Origin: Akkermansia muciniphila
GTDB lineage: Bacteria > Verrucomicrobiota > Verrucomicrobiia > Verrucomicrobiales > Akkermansiaceae
Reading direction: 5' to 3'
Assembly (NCBI RefSeq): GCF_018709685.1
Contig: NZ_JABDHQ010000002.1
Span: 230,976-294,975 of the forward strand
DNA: 64,000 bases
Shown here: positions 45,624 through 54,194 of the stretch, piece by piece
Numbering within the stretch: the stretch's first letter is position 1
Layout: each line of letters starts with the position of its first letter
Position numbers and translations under genes: made by a program
Notes under the pieces: model-generated
Database searches by the model: none
What the model was told of the DNA's origin: nothing
The model's input: only the letters and a program-made list of their open reading frames with translations

Positions 45624-46586
45624 ATGATTTCCATTGCCATCATTATCCCCGCCTATAATGAAGAATTAACCATCCGGGAAGTGATGCAGGATTTTCATAA
45701 CCACTGTCCGGAAGCCGCCATTTATGTCATTGATAATAATTCTTCCGATAAAACTGCGGAAATAGCTAGGAAAACTTATGAAGATTTAGGCTGTTCCGGC
45801 GCGCTGCTTCAAGAAAAGCGGAAGGGAAAGGCCATGGCCGTTAAAAAGGCGTTCCGGGAAGTGGATGCGGACGTGTATGTGATGGTGGACGCGGACCTGA
45901 CCTATCCGGCCGCCGACCTCCACCGCCTGCTGGAACCGGTCCTCCGCGGAGACGCGGACATGGTGTGCGGAGACCGCCATGACGCCGGCATTTACAGCCG
46001 TGAAAACAAGCGGCCCATGCACAATACGGGGAACAAGGCCGTCCGCATGCTCATCAACAAGCTGTTCCAGGGCAACCTGCATGACATCCTGACGGGGTAC
46101 CGCGTCTTCTCCAAACGGTTCGTCAAAAACTTCCCGATTCTTTCCACGGGCTTTGAACTGGAAACGGAAATCAGCATCCACGCCCTGGACAACGGCTATT
46201 CCATCGTGGAAGTGCCCACGAACTACATGGACCGTCCGGAAGGGTCCGTTTCCAAGCTTTCCACGGTGTCGGACGGGGTGAAAGTCATCAAGACCATCTT
46301 TTCCGTCCTGATGAACCACCGTCCCCTGTTCTTCTTCTCCATCATCAGCGCCATCCTGCTCATCCTCGCCATCCTGGCGGGCCTTCCGGCGGTTCTGGAC
46401 TATTTCCGGTATGAGTACGTCTTCCATCTTCCCCTTGCCGTCCTGTCCATGGGGCTGTTCACCGTGTCCGCGCTTGCCCTGACCATCGCCTTCATCCTCC
46501 ACGGCCTGCGCACTTCCCAGCGGTACGACCATGTCCTTTCCCTCATGCACTGGGACGAACGCCACCTTAAGCATGAAAAACACTGA
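45624..46586 (+). CDS. GT2 glycosyltransferase with two C-terminal TM segments
   Basis: 320 residues from ATG 45624. The GT-A fold begins AIIIPAYNEELTIREV; the metal motif is DAD in VMVDADLTYPA, and a further family mark is GFELETEISIHAL. Two hydrophobic segments at about 235-260 and 268-295 place the chain in the DPM1/CsbB/GtrB class, which makes polyprenyl-phosphate-linked sugars. Its end overlaps the ATG of the YfhO-type gene by 14 bases, pointing to a shared function: charging and transfer of a sugar to an envelope polymer. The sugar is unknown. Confidence 0.87.
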   Translation: MISIAIIIPAYNEELTIREVMQDFHNHCPEAAIYVIDNNSSDKTAEIARKTYEDLGCSGALLQEKRKGKAMAVKKAFREVDADVYVMVDADLTYPAADLHRLLEPVLRGDADMVCGDRHDAGIYSRENKRPMHNTGNKAVRMLINKLFQGNLHDILTGYRVFSKRFVKNFPILSTGFELETEISIHALDNGYSIVEVPTNYMDRPEGSVSKLSTVSDGVKVIKTIFSVLMNHRPLFFFSIISAILLILAILAGLPAVLDYFRYEYVFHLPLAVLSMGLFTVSALALTIAFILHGLRTSQRYDHVLSLMHWDERHLKHEKH

Positions 46587-48828
46587 CTCCCTCTCCAGGC
46601 GCTCTTTCTGGCTCTGCTGCCTTCTCTGGACCGCCATGGTGGCCGCGTTCTTTGCCCCAGCCATCTTCGGGGGGAAGGTGCTGGCCCCCATGGACATCAT
46701 GGACTGCCTCATCTCCCCGTATGCCACGCAGCCCATGGAAAACGTCCACAACCACTTCACGGTGGACGCCATTTCCCAGTACCTGCCCTACAACTATTCC
46801 GTAGCGGAAAGCGTCCGGCAGGACGGCTACATGGGCTGGAATCCATACGCCCATAACGGCACCCCCATTGCGGAGAACACCATGCTGTGCCCCGGAGACT
46901 GGCACCACGCCCTTTACTTTTTCCTGCCCTTCTGGACGGCATGGGACACGGGCATCATCCTGCAATTCCTTATCGCGGGCCTGGGCATGATCGTCTTCCT
47001 GCGGAACAGGAAGGTTCCGGCCCCCTACTGCCTGCTGGGAGCGGCGGGCTATGGTTTTTACTCCCAATTCGTCATGTGGATCTACCACCGCTGGGTGCTG
47101 GGAACCATGTGCTGGGCCCCCTGGATACTCTGGGCGCTGATGCGCAACAGGGAGAAGAGAATCATCGACCTTCCCTCCATCCTCTTCATTGCCCTGGGAT
47201 TCCGGGGCGGCCACCTCCAGGCGTGCCTGTTCATCGTTCTGCTTACGGGCTGCGTATGGCTGGCGGACTGGTGGTCTTCCCCTTCACGCTGGAGCCTTAA
47301 AACCCTCTGGCGCGTTTCCCTGCCCTACCTGGTATCCGGCATCGGAGGGGCCCTGCTCTCCATAGACGTGCTGGCCCAGACCATTCCGCCGCTGATGGCA
47401 GGGGTCAAAGAGCTTCCCTTCCTGACGGGCGTCACCCACCTGCCCTCCCTGGTCACCGTCCTGTTCCCCACCCTTCTGGGCGTTCCAGAAACCATTGACC
47501 TGTTCAAGCTCATGGGGCAGGACCTCTTTGACCTGAAATTCACCGGCGGTGTCATTTTTGTCCTTTCCGTGCTGGGGCTCTTCAACAGGAAAGCCCCGCT
47601 GACGGCCAAATTCCTGATGGTCATCAGCCTGGTTCTGGTCTTCACCCCTCTCATCACCTACTTTTACTCCCGGTCCACCGCGGTTTATGCCCTGGGCGCT
47701 TCCTGGCTGGCGGCGTGGCAGCTCCACGCCCTCACGCAGGAACCTGCAAGAACCGTCTGGAAGAAAATCTTCATGGCCCTGGGCGTCCTGACGCTGGGCT
47801 GGCTTCTCTGCTCCGTCCTGATTCAAATCTTCCATCAGGACATCCTCTCCATCCTCCAGAGGAACCTGGTTTCCCGCCTTTCCGCCGCTGAAACAGGGAG
47901 GGAAAGCTGGTACCTGATCCGGACGGAACGGCTGCTGGAACAAAGCTGCATCTGGTACCCGCGCACGCTTGCCCTGCTGGCGCTGCTGTGGGGCGGACTC
48001 TGGGCCGCTTCCCGCATCCATGTCCGCGCACGGCATAAGATGCTGCTGGCCTCACTGGTCATTCTCTGCTCCCTGGGGGAACTGCTTCTGGTGCAGGCCA
48101 CCTGGGTGCAATATGCGGACAAGCCTGAATCCGCCGGACTTTACAAGGAACCTGAATGGATGCCGCGCCTGAAACAGCAGGTGGGTGACGGTTCCGTCTC
48201 CTTTTACTCCGCCCAGGGGGACAAGGATTACCTCCACGCCAACCACCTTTCCACCTTCGGAATCAAGCTGGCTGAGGGTTATGAAACCGTCGCTCCCAGA
48301 CGGCTTCATTCCCTCCAGGACAACCTGGCCCACCCGGAAGCCGCCGCCAGGGCCGGCATTTCCCATATCATCGTCAATCCGCGCCAAAGCCCGCCGCAGG
48401 TTAAGGGCTGGAACCTGGTGGAGAATACCCCCCAGTACATCCTTCTGGCCAATCCCCATTACAAGGGAAGGTACTTTGCCGCGAACCAGGCCACGGGTGA
48501 ACGCGTCCCCGTGCAGCCCAACCGGATTACGTACAATCAAATGGATTTCACCGTTCCGCCGGGAGCCACGTCCCTGGATGTTCTGGAAAGCTACTCGGAC
48601 GGCTGGACGGCACGCATCAACGGAGGAAAGCCCGTTCCCGTGGAATGCTCGGAAAACTACGGCATCACCGTTCCGCTGGCCGCCACGGACGCACCCGCTC
48701 ATGTCTTCCTCCAGTACAGGGACCACCGCCAGAATACCTACTACGGCATCATCCTCGCCACGCTGCTTCTGATCTGCGGCGCGTACCTGTGGCGCCGCAT
48801 GAAAAAGGAGCCTTCCGCCCCTCATTGA
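46573..48828 (+). CDS. YfhO-type polytopic membrane protein, GT-C-like
   Basis: 751 residues from ATG 46573. There are about a dozen hydrophobic segments over the first 500 residues, then a soluble C-terminal domain (TVPPGATSLDVLESYSDGW) and a final TM at about 722-742. The first extracytoplasmic loop has PMDIMDCLISPYAT and QYLPYNYSVAESV, and NGTPIAENTMLCP, typical of the YfhO family, which in Bacillus and Listeria acts as the GT-C component of a CsbB-GtcA-YfhO system. It overlaps the GT2 gene by 14 bases. No GtrA-type flippase is adjacent here. Confidence 0.82.
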   Translation: MKNTDSLSRRSFWLCCLLWTAMVAAFFAPAIFGGKVLAPMDIMDCLISPYATQPMENVHNHFTVDAISQYLPYNYSVAESVRQDGYMGWNPYAHNGTPIAENTMLCPGDWHHALYFFLPFWTAWDTGIILQFLIAGLGMIVFLRNRKVPAPYCLLGAAGYGFYSQFVMWIYHRWVLGTMCWAPWILWALMRNREKRIIDLPSILFIALGFRGGHLQACLFIVLLTGCVWLADWWSSPSRWSLKTLWRVSLPYLVSGIGGALLSIDVLAQTIPPLMAGVKELPFLTGVTHLPSLVTVLFPTLLGVPETIDLFKLMGQDLFDLKFTGGVIFVLSVLGLFNRKAPLTAKFLMVISLVLVFTPLITYFYSRSTAVYALGASWLAAWQLHALTQEPARTVWKKIFMALGVLTLGWLLCSVLIQIFHQDILSILQRNLVSRLSAAETGRESWYLIRTERLLEQSCIWYPRTLALLALLWGGLWAASRIHVRARHKMLLASLVILCSLGELLLVQATWVQYADKPESAGLYKEPEWMPRLKQQVGDGSVSFYSAQGDKDYLHANHLSTFGIKLAEGYETVAPRRLHSLQDNLAHPEAAARAGISHIIVNPRQSPPQVKGWNLVENTPQYILLANPHYKGRYFAANQATGERVPVQPNRITYNQMDFTVPPGATSLDVLESYSDGWTARINGGKPVPVECSENYGITVPLAATDAPAHVFLQYRDHRQNTYYGIILATLLLICGAYLWRRMKKEPSAPH

Positions 48829-48985
48829 AAACGCGGCGGCACAGGGCGGCGCCCCCCCGCGTTCCGCCGGAATCACGGAATCCGCAGCCTTCATATTCCG
48901 TTCCATCTCAGGAAACTTTTCATGAAATGGACGGAAAGCCGTATTCCCTGAAATATTGAAGGAGCGTACCTCGTTTTTATATAGG

Positions 48986-50485
48986 ATGAGATTCTTTAAA
49001 AGCGTTTTTTACTGTGTTCTTTACGCGGCCTCCCTGCATGCGGCACAGGCTGCGCCGCCCAATGTGGTTCTGATTAATGCGGATGACCTGGGCTGGGCGG
49101 AAGTAGGCTGCTACGGGCAGAAGAAGATCAAAACCCCCAATATCGACAAGCTGGCCTCCGAAGGGCAGCGGTGGATTTATTTCTATTCCGGCGCCCCGGT
49201 CTGCTCCCCCTCCCGCAACGTGCTGATGACCGGCAAGCATACAGGCAACTGCGACGTGCAGGACCTGAAGCGCGTGGACGCCGGCGAGAACTGGCGCAAC
49301 CTCAAGGGAGACTGGCCCATCCGGGAGAAAACCTACACCCTGCCGGAAGCCATGAAAAAGGCCGGTTACGCCACGGCGGTTTTCGGCAAATGGGGCATTG
49401 GCGATTTCGGCTCCACCGGAGCGCCCGACAAGCACGGAGTGGACAGGTTCTACGGCTACACGGACCAGAAAGCCTGCCACACCTATTATCCGCCCTGCCT
49501 CTGGAACGACGGGAAGAAGGAAATCCTGAACACCTCGCTCACTCCCGCCACCATCGGGCACGGCTCCCAGCCAGAAGGGGAAGTGCTGGCGGATACCTAC
49601 CGGGCTGAGCAGCACAGTTCCGATCTTATTGCAGATAAAATGCTGGAATTCGTGAAGGAAAAGGCCCGCGGGAAGAAGCCGTTTTTCCTGTATTACGCGC
49701 CCCTGGAACCCCACGTGGCCATGCAGCCCCTCCAGGAATGGATTGACCGCTATCCCCGTGAATGGGACAAGCGTCCCTACCGCGGCAACCAGGGTTACCT
49801 GCCCCATCCGCGCCCCCGTGCTGCGTATGCCGGCATGATCTCCCAGATGGACTACAACATCGGCCGCCTGCTGGACACGCTGAAAGCCTGCGGCCTGGAA
49901 AAGAACACCATCGTCATCTTTACCAGCGACAACGGCACCACGCACGACGCAGGCGGGGTGGACCACAACTTTTTCAATTCCGTAGCCAACCTGAAAGGGC
50001 TGAAAGGCCAGCTTTATGAAGGGGGCATCCGCGTGCCCGGCATCATCCGCTGGCCCGGAAAAATCGTTCCGGGGAAAACCATCTCACAGCCGGCCTTTCA
50101 TGCGGACGTGATGCCCACGCTGTGCGCGCTGACAGGAGCGGACGCCGGATCACCGCTGGGGATTGACCTCTCTCCCGTCCTGCTGGGTAAAAAATCCGCC
50201 CTGAAAGATCGGAAACCGCTGGTCTGGGCCGGAGGCGGCTACGGCGGCCAGGTAGCCGTGCGCTTTGACACGAAGAAAGCCATCCGCCGCAACCTGTTCC
50301 CCGGCAAAAAGCCGGACAACTGGGAGGTGTACGACATCGTGAAGGACCCTGCGGAGAAAAACGACATCGCCGCCGGAAACCGCGACCTCATTGACAGGGC
50401 CATAGCCATCCTGGACACGGAATACAGGCCCGCGCCCGGCTTCCCGGCCCTGCGCTACAAGGCTCCCGAACAGACGGCCAAATAA
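48986..50485 (+). CDS. Secreted sulfatase
   Basis: 499 residues from ATG 48986. A signal peptide ends near residue 22. The FGly-precursor motif is C73-S-P-S-R, metal ligands Asp33-Asp34 are in NADDLGWAEVG, with FTSDNGTTHDAGG further on. It lacks the PA14 domain of the sulfatase at 5061 and is of the arylsulfatase type. The overall order GIRVPGIIRWPGKI and LLGKKSALKDRKPL is close to arylsulfatase A-type enzymes of mucin degraders. Serine-type and cysteine-type maturation differ; this is the cysteine type. The substrate is unknown. Confidence 0.9.
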   Translation: MRFFKSVFYCVLYAASLHAAQAAPPNVVLINADDLGWAEVGCYGQKKIKTPNIDKLASEGQRWIYFYSGAPVCSPSRNVLMTGKHTGNCDVQDLKRVDAGENWRNLKGDWPIREKTYTLPEAMKKAGYATAVFGKWGIGDFGSTGAPDKHGVDRFYGYTDQKACHTYYPPCLWNDGKKEILNTSLTPATIGHGSQPEGEVLADTYRAEQHSSDLIADKMLEFVKEKARGKKPFFLYYAPLEPHVAMQPLQEWIDRYPREWDKRPYRGNQGYLPHPRPRAAYAGMISQMDYNIGRLLDTLKACGLEKNTIVIFTSDNGTTHDAGGVDHNFFNSVANLKGLKGQLYEGGIRVPGIIRWPGKIVPGKTISQPAFHADVMPTLCALTGADAGSPLGIDLSPVLLGKKSALKDRKPLVWAGGGYGGQVAVRFDTKKAIRRNLFPGKKPDNWEVYDIVKDPAEKNDIAAGNRDLIDRAIAILDTEYRPAPGFPALRYKAPEQTAK

Positions 50486-50534
50486 GGAAAAGCGGATGGA
50501 GCCCCCGCGATCCGCGCACCCCGTCATTCTGCCC

Positions 50535-50562
50535 TTGACGTGAAGCGCGCCGGGGGTAGTCT
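50535..50562 (+). promoter_or_regulatory. Promoter of bioB, likely leaderless
   Basis: TTGACG and TAGTCT are 16 bases apart, with the -10 box ending 7 bases before ATG 50570. No Shine-Dalgarno sequence could fit. The geometry equals that of coaB. Confidence 0.5.
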
Positions 50563-50569
50563 TTCACGC

Positions 50570-51535
50570 ATGAGTCTGACCTCTTCCCTCCTTTCCAGGG
50601 TGCTCCATGGAGCGTCCTGCACCAGAGAAGAACTGATAGCCCTCAGCCGGGAGCCGCTGGAGGAGCTGTGCCAGGCGGCCAACGCCATCCGGGAGCACTT
50701 CTGCGGAAATGTCTTCGACCTCTGCACCATCATCAACGGGCGCAGCGGCAAATGTTCGGAAAACTGCAAGTACTGCGCCCAGTCCGCCCACTACTCCACT
50801 GCCGTGGAGGAGTACCCCCTTTTAAGCGGCGAAGCCCTGCTGGCGGGAGCCAGGTACAATGATGAACGGGGCATCCTGCGCTATTCCATCGTCACCTCCG
50901 GCAAGAGGCTGACGGATGCGGACGTGGACCAGCTTTGCGCCAGCTACAGGCACATTGCGGAACGGTGCGGCATTTCCCTCTGCGCCTCCCACGGGCTTAT
51001 CTCCAAAAAGCACTGCGAACAGTTGAAGGCCGCGGGCGTCTCCCGCTACCACAACAACCTGGAAACCTCCCGCCGCAACTTCCCGAACGTGTGCACCACC
51101 CACACGTACGACGACAAGATACAGACCATCAAGTGGGCCATGGAAGCCGGGCTGGAAGTGTGCAGCGGCGGCATCATGGGACTGGGGGAAACCCTGGAGG
51201 ACCGGATAGACATGTATATGGACATCGCCGCGCTGGGCATCAAGTCCGCCCCCATCAATTTCCTGACGCCTATCCCCGGCACGCCGTATGCGGACATGGT
51301 CCCGCTGGGGGAGGAAGACCAGCTGCGCATCGTGGCCCTGGTGCGGTTCATCATGCCGGACGGCTTCGTCCGCATCGCCGCAGGGCGCAACACCATGAAG
51401 GACCACGGCAGGAAAATCTTCATGTCCGGGGCCAATGCGGCCATCTCCGGGGACATGCTCACCACCTCCGGAGTCACCATCCGGGAAGACCTGGCCATGC
51501 TTGCGGAGCTGGGCTATGAAGTCCGCATGAAGTAA
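50570..51535 (+). CDS. bioB: Biotin synthase
   Basis: 321 residues from ATG 50570. Radical-SAM enzyme that inserts sulfur into dethiobiotin. The radical-SAM cluster ligands are Cys62, Cys66 and Cys69 (KCSENCKYCAQS). YHNNLETSRRNFPNVCTTHT and SGGIMGLGET are the substrate/second-cluster regions, and the closing Arg of the [2Fe-2S] site may be in the RIAAGRNTMKDHGRK stretch. It is followed after 29 bases by bioA. No bioF, bioD or bioC is present in the window. Confidence 0.96.
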   Translation: MSLTSSLLSRVLHGASCTREELIALSREPLEELCQAANAIREHFCGNVFDLCTIINGRSGKCSENCKYCAQSAHYSTAVEEYPLLSGEALLAGARYNDERGILRYSIVTSGKRLTDADVDQLCASYRHIAERCGISLCASHGLISKKHCEQLKAAGVSRYHNNLETSRRNFPNVCTTHTYDDKIQTIKWAMEAGLEVCSGGIMGLGETLEDRIDMYMDIAALGIKSAPINFLTPIPGTPYADMVPLGEEDQLRIVALVRFIMPDGFVRIAAGRNTMKDHGRKIFMSGANAAISGDMLTTSGVTIREDLAMLAELGYEVRMK

Positions 51536-51564
51536 GGGCCGTCCCGCTTCCGCCGCCTTTCACC

Positions 51565-52914
51565 ATGAATCACTCAGACTGGTCAAAAAAAGATCTGGAA
51601 TATATCTGGCACCCCTGTTCCCAGATGAAGGATTACGAAACGCTGCCCCCCATCGTGATTGAGCGCGGGCAGGGAATCAACCTGTACGACGTGGACGGGA
51701 AACGCTACCTGGACGTGGTCAGCTCCTGGTGGTGCAACCTGCTGGGGCATTCCCACCCCGGAATCAACCAGGCCATCAAGAACCAGCTTGATTCCCTGGA
51801 GCACGTCATCTTCGCCAACTTCTCCCACAAGCCTGCCATCACCCTGTGCGAGGAGCTAATGAAGAAGATGCCGCAGGGGCTCTGCAAGTTCAATTTTTCC
51901 GACAACGGCTCGGGGGCCATCGAATCCTCCATGAAGATGAGCTTCCAGTACCATTACCAGACCGGAAACCGCCAGAAAGTGCGCTTCATGTCCCTGAGCG
52001 ACGGCTACCACGGGGAAACCCTGGGCGCCCTTTCCGTGGGAGGGCTGGACCTTTACTCGGAACTTTACAAGCCCCTGCTGCTGGACATCGTGCGCATTCC
52101 CGCTCCGGACTGCTACCGCTGCCCCAGGGGGAAAAAACGCGGCTGCTGCCAGGCGGAATGCATTGACGCGGCCCAGGAGGCCTTTGCGCGCCATGGGGAC
52201 GAATGCGCCGCCCTGCTGGTGGAGCCCCTGCTCCAGGGTTCCGCGGGCATGCGGATGTACCCCCCCGCCTATCTGGCGAAACTCCGCTCCCTGTGCGACG
52301 CCTATAACGTGCATCTCATTGCGGATGAAATCGCCACCGGCTTCGGCCGCACGGGCACCATGTTCGCCTGTGACCAGGCCGGCATCTCCCCGGACATCAT
52401 GTGTCTTTCCAAGGGGCTGACGGGCGGTTACATGCCCATGTCCATCGCCGTCACCACGCAGAAGATTTACGACGCCTTTTATGCGGACTACCGGGAGGGA
52501 AAGGCCTTCATGCACAGCCATACCTATTCCGGCAATCCCCTGGGATGCTCCGCCGCCCTGGCCGTGCTGAAGGTGCTGGACGAGGAACAAATTATTCCCC
52601 GGGCGCAGGAAAAGGCACCCGTGTTTCACCGGATGATCGCGGACGCCCTGGGGGACCATCCCCACGTGGGGGAAATCCGCAGCCTGGGCCTGGTGAACGC
52701 CATTGAACTGGTGGAGGACAGGGAGACCAAAAAGAGTTTCCCGCCCGGACGGCGGCTGGGCTACCAGATTTACAAGGAAGCGCTTAAACAGGGTCTTCTG
52801 CTGCGTCCGCTGGGGGACGTCCTGTACTTTAATCCGCCTCTCGTCATCTCCCTGGAGGAAATGCAGGAGGCCGTGGACATCTGCGCGGCCTGCATCCGCA
52901 AGGTGCTGGGGTAA
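51565..52914 (+). CDS. bioA: Adenosylmethionine-8-amino-7-oxononanoate aminotransferase
   Basis: 449 residues. PLP aminotransferase that makes 7,8-diaminononanoate with SAM as amino donor. The start DLEYIWHPCSQMKDYE is a BioA hallmark. The PLP lysine is Lys283 in LSKGLTGGYMP; IADEIATGFGRTG precedes it. A Cys-rich insert at 182-199 (Cys183, 186, 194, 195, 199) could bind a metal; similar inserts occur in BioA proteins of clostridial type. It pairs with bioB as a two-gene operon. Confidence 0.95.
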   Translation: MNHSDWSKKDLEYIWHPCSQMKDYETLPPIVIERGQGINLYDVDGKRYLDVVSSWWCNLLGHSHPGINQAIKNQLDSLEHVIFANFSHKPAITLCEELMKKMPQGLCKFNFSDNGSGAIESSMKMSFQYHYQTGNRQKVRFMSLSDGYHGETLGALSVGGLDLYSELYKPLLLDIVRIPAPDCYRCPRGKKRGCCQAECIDAAQEAFARHGDECAALLVEPLLQGSAGMRMYPPAYLAKLRSLCDAYNVHLIADEIATGFGRTGTMFACDQAGISPDIMCLSKGLTGGYMPMSIAVTTQKIYDAFYADYREGKAFMHSHTYSGNPLGCSAALAVLKVLDEEQIIPRAQEKAPVFHRMIADALGDHPHVGEIRSLGLVNAIELVEDRETKKSFPPGRRLGYQIYKEALKQGLLLRPLGDVLYFNPPLVISLEEMQEAVDICAACIRKVLG

Positions 52915-52954
52915 ACATTTATACCCCCGCAACAATATGTCCGTTCCTTTTTTT

Positions 52955-52978
52955 GAAGAAAAGCTGCAACTTTTCTTC
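52955..52978 (+). terminator. Possible terminator after bioA
   Basis: A perfect 9-bp stem (52955-52963 with 52970-52978), loop CTGCAA, 41 bases after the bioA stop. It is not followed by a T-run, so it is weak evidence. Confidence 0.3.
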
Positions 52979-53020
52979 ACGGGAGGGGTTTGTAAAAATA
53001 CCCTGTAACCTCATACCGTC

Positions 53021-54094
53021 ATGATACATTTAACCCCGTTCCGCAAACGTCCGGCGCTTTCCGCGCTGATGCTCCTCATTCTGGGCTCCGGCTTCTGCCA
53101 GGCCCAGGAAATGCTTACCGATTCCGCAAGGAAGGAAGCCTCCGAGTGGCTTAAGGAAGTCAAAGCAGGCTACCTGAACACCAGCTCCGCCCGTATCCAG
53201 AAGGCCGTGTCCGCCCTCACCACGGCCATCAGCACGGAAAACGCCGCCATGAAACTTTACGTGGACGCCATGAAGGACCGCTTCCTGAACCCCACCAGCA
53301 TGATGTCCCACATGCTGAACCGGGGCAGCGGCGGGGGCTTCCGGATGATGCGCATGCCGGGCTCCGGCGGGAGGGGAGGCAGCAACGGCAGCAGCAAGCC
53401 TGACAGCCCCAGCACCGCCTTTTCCAACTGGCGCAAGCAGAATACGGGGAACAACGTGGCCCCCGGCTTTAAAAAGGCCCTTCAGATGCAGTGCAAATGG
53501 ATGCTCCTGTGCCTGAAAAAGGCGGATGCGGAGAAGAACGAACGTGAATTCAACGTTTCCTCCAGCGTCCTGTCCATGCTGGATGAGATGGCCGCCAACG
53601 CCAAGGACGTGGGCGAACAGCTCCCCATGGTGGGCGGAGCCAGCGAGGTGATCCGTTCCTATCTGAACATCAGCGACTACCGCTCGGAAACGCTCCCGGA
53701 CAACATGATGGACCTCAACACCATTTTTGACCGTGTGCTACTGGCTCCCTACAAGGAGAAGAAGGATGTGGAAAACTTCCGGAAGCTCTGGAACAAGCGC
53801 ATTGGCCTGGAAGCCACCCTGCTGCAGAACAATTCCGCCAGCGACAAGAAAACGGCGGAAGTGGAAAAAAACAATTTCCTGATCAAGAGGCAGTGGGAAC
53901 GGGAGAAAGCCTGCTTTGAACTTGGCGACCAGGTGGCGGCTCTTGAAAAGATGAAGAGCCTGATTTCCGGCATCAAGGACCCCGCGGAAAAGCAGCGCGC
54001 CATCCGTGACCTGGAATTCCTGCTCCTTACCCCGGCGGAACAGGCAAAACTCCGGGAAGAACGCACGAACAACAGGCGCGGCCCGCGTTTTTAA
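53021..54094 (+). CDS. Secreted protein of unknown function
   Basis: 357 residues with a signal peptide to about 29 (ALMLLILGSGFCQAQ). The mature chain is largely helical and charged, with a Gly/Ser/Met-rich loop around residues 100-130 (SGGGFRMMRMPGSGGRGGSN) that looks unstructured. No catalytic motif or known domain is visible. It stands alone between bioA and a terminator. I have no functional suggestion. Confidence 0.72.
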   Translation: MIHLTPFRKRPALSALMLLILGSGFCQAQEMLTDSARKEASEWLKEVKAGYLNTSSARIQKAVSALTTAISTENAAMKLYVDAMKDRFLNPTSMMSHMLNRGSGGGFRMMRMPGSGGRGGSNGSSKPDSPSTAFSNWRKQNTGNNVAPGFKKALQMQCKWMLLCLKKADAEKNEREFNVSSSVLSMLDEMAANAKDVGEQLPMVGGASEVIRSYLNISDYRSETLPDNMMDLNTIFDRVLLAPYKEKKDVENFRKLWNKRIGLEATLLQNNSASDKKTAEVEKNNFLIKRQWEREKACFELGDQVAALEKMKSLISGIKDPAEKQRAIRDLEFLLLTPAEQAKLREERTNNRRGPRF

Positions 54095-54121
54095 CGGAAC
54101 CTGAATAGCGATGTTCCCTTC

Positions 54122-54159
54122 CATCCCCGGTGTGCCGTGCGCACCGGGGATGCTGTTTT
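54122..54159 (+). terminator. Terminator after the 53021 gene
   Basis: An 11-bp perfect stem (54122-54132 with 54142-54152), extended by inner pairs, followed by CTGTTTT. It sits between two convergent genes. Confidence 0.85.
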
Positions 54160-54194
54160 ACGGAACGGCGTGATTGCCGGGAAAAAGGCGGCTC

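Noticed and set aside
48833..48864. GC-rich hairpin after the YfhO-type gene
   Set aside because: Arms pair, but there is no T-run and much G/C bias makes chance pairing likely.
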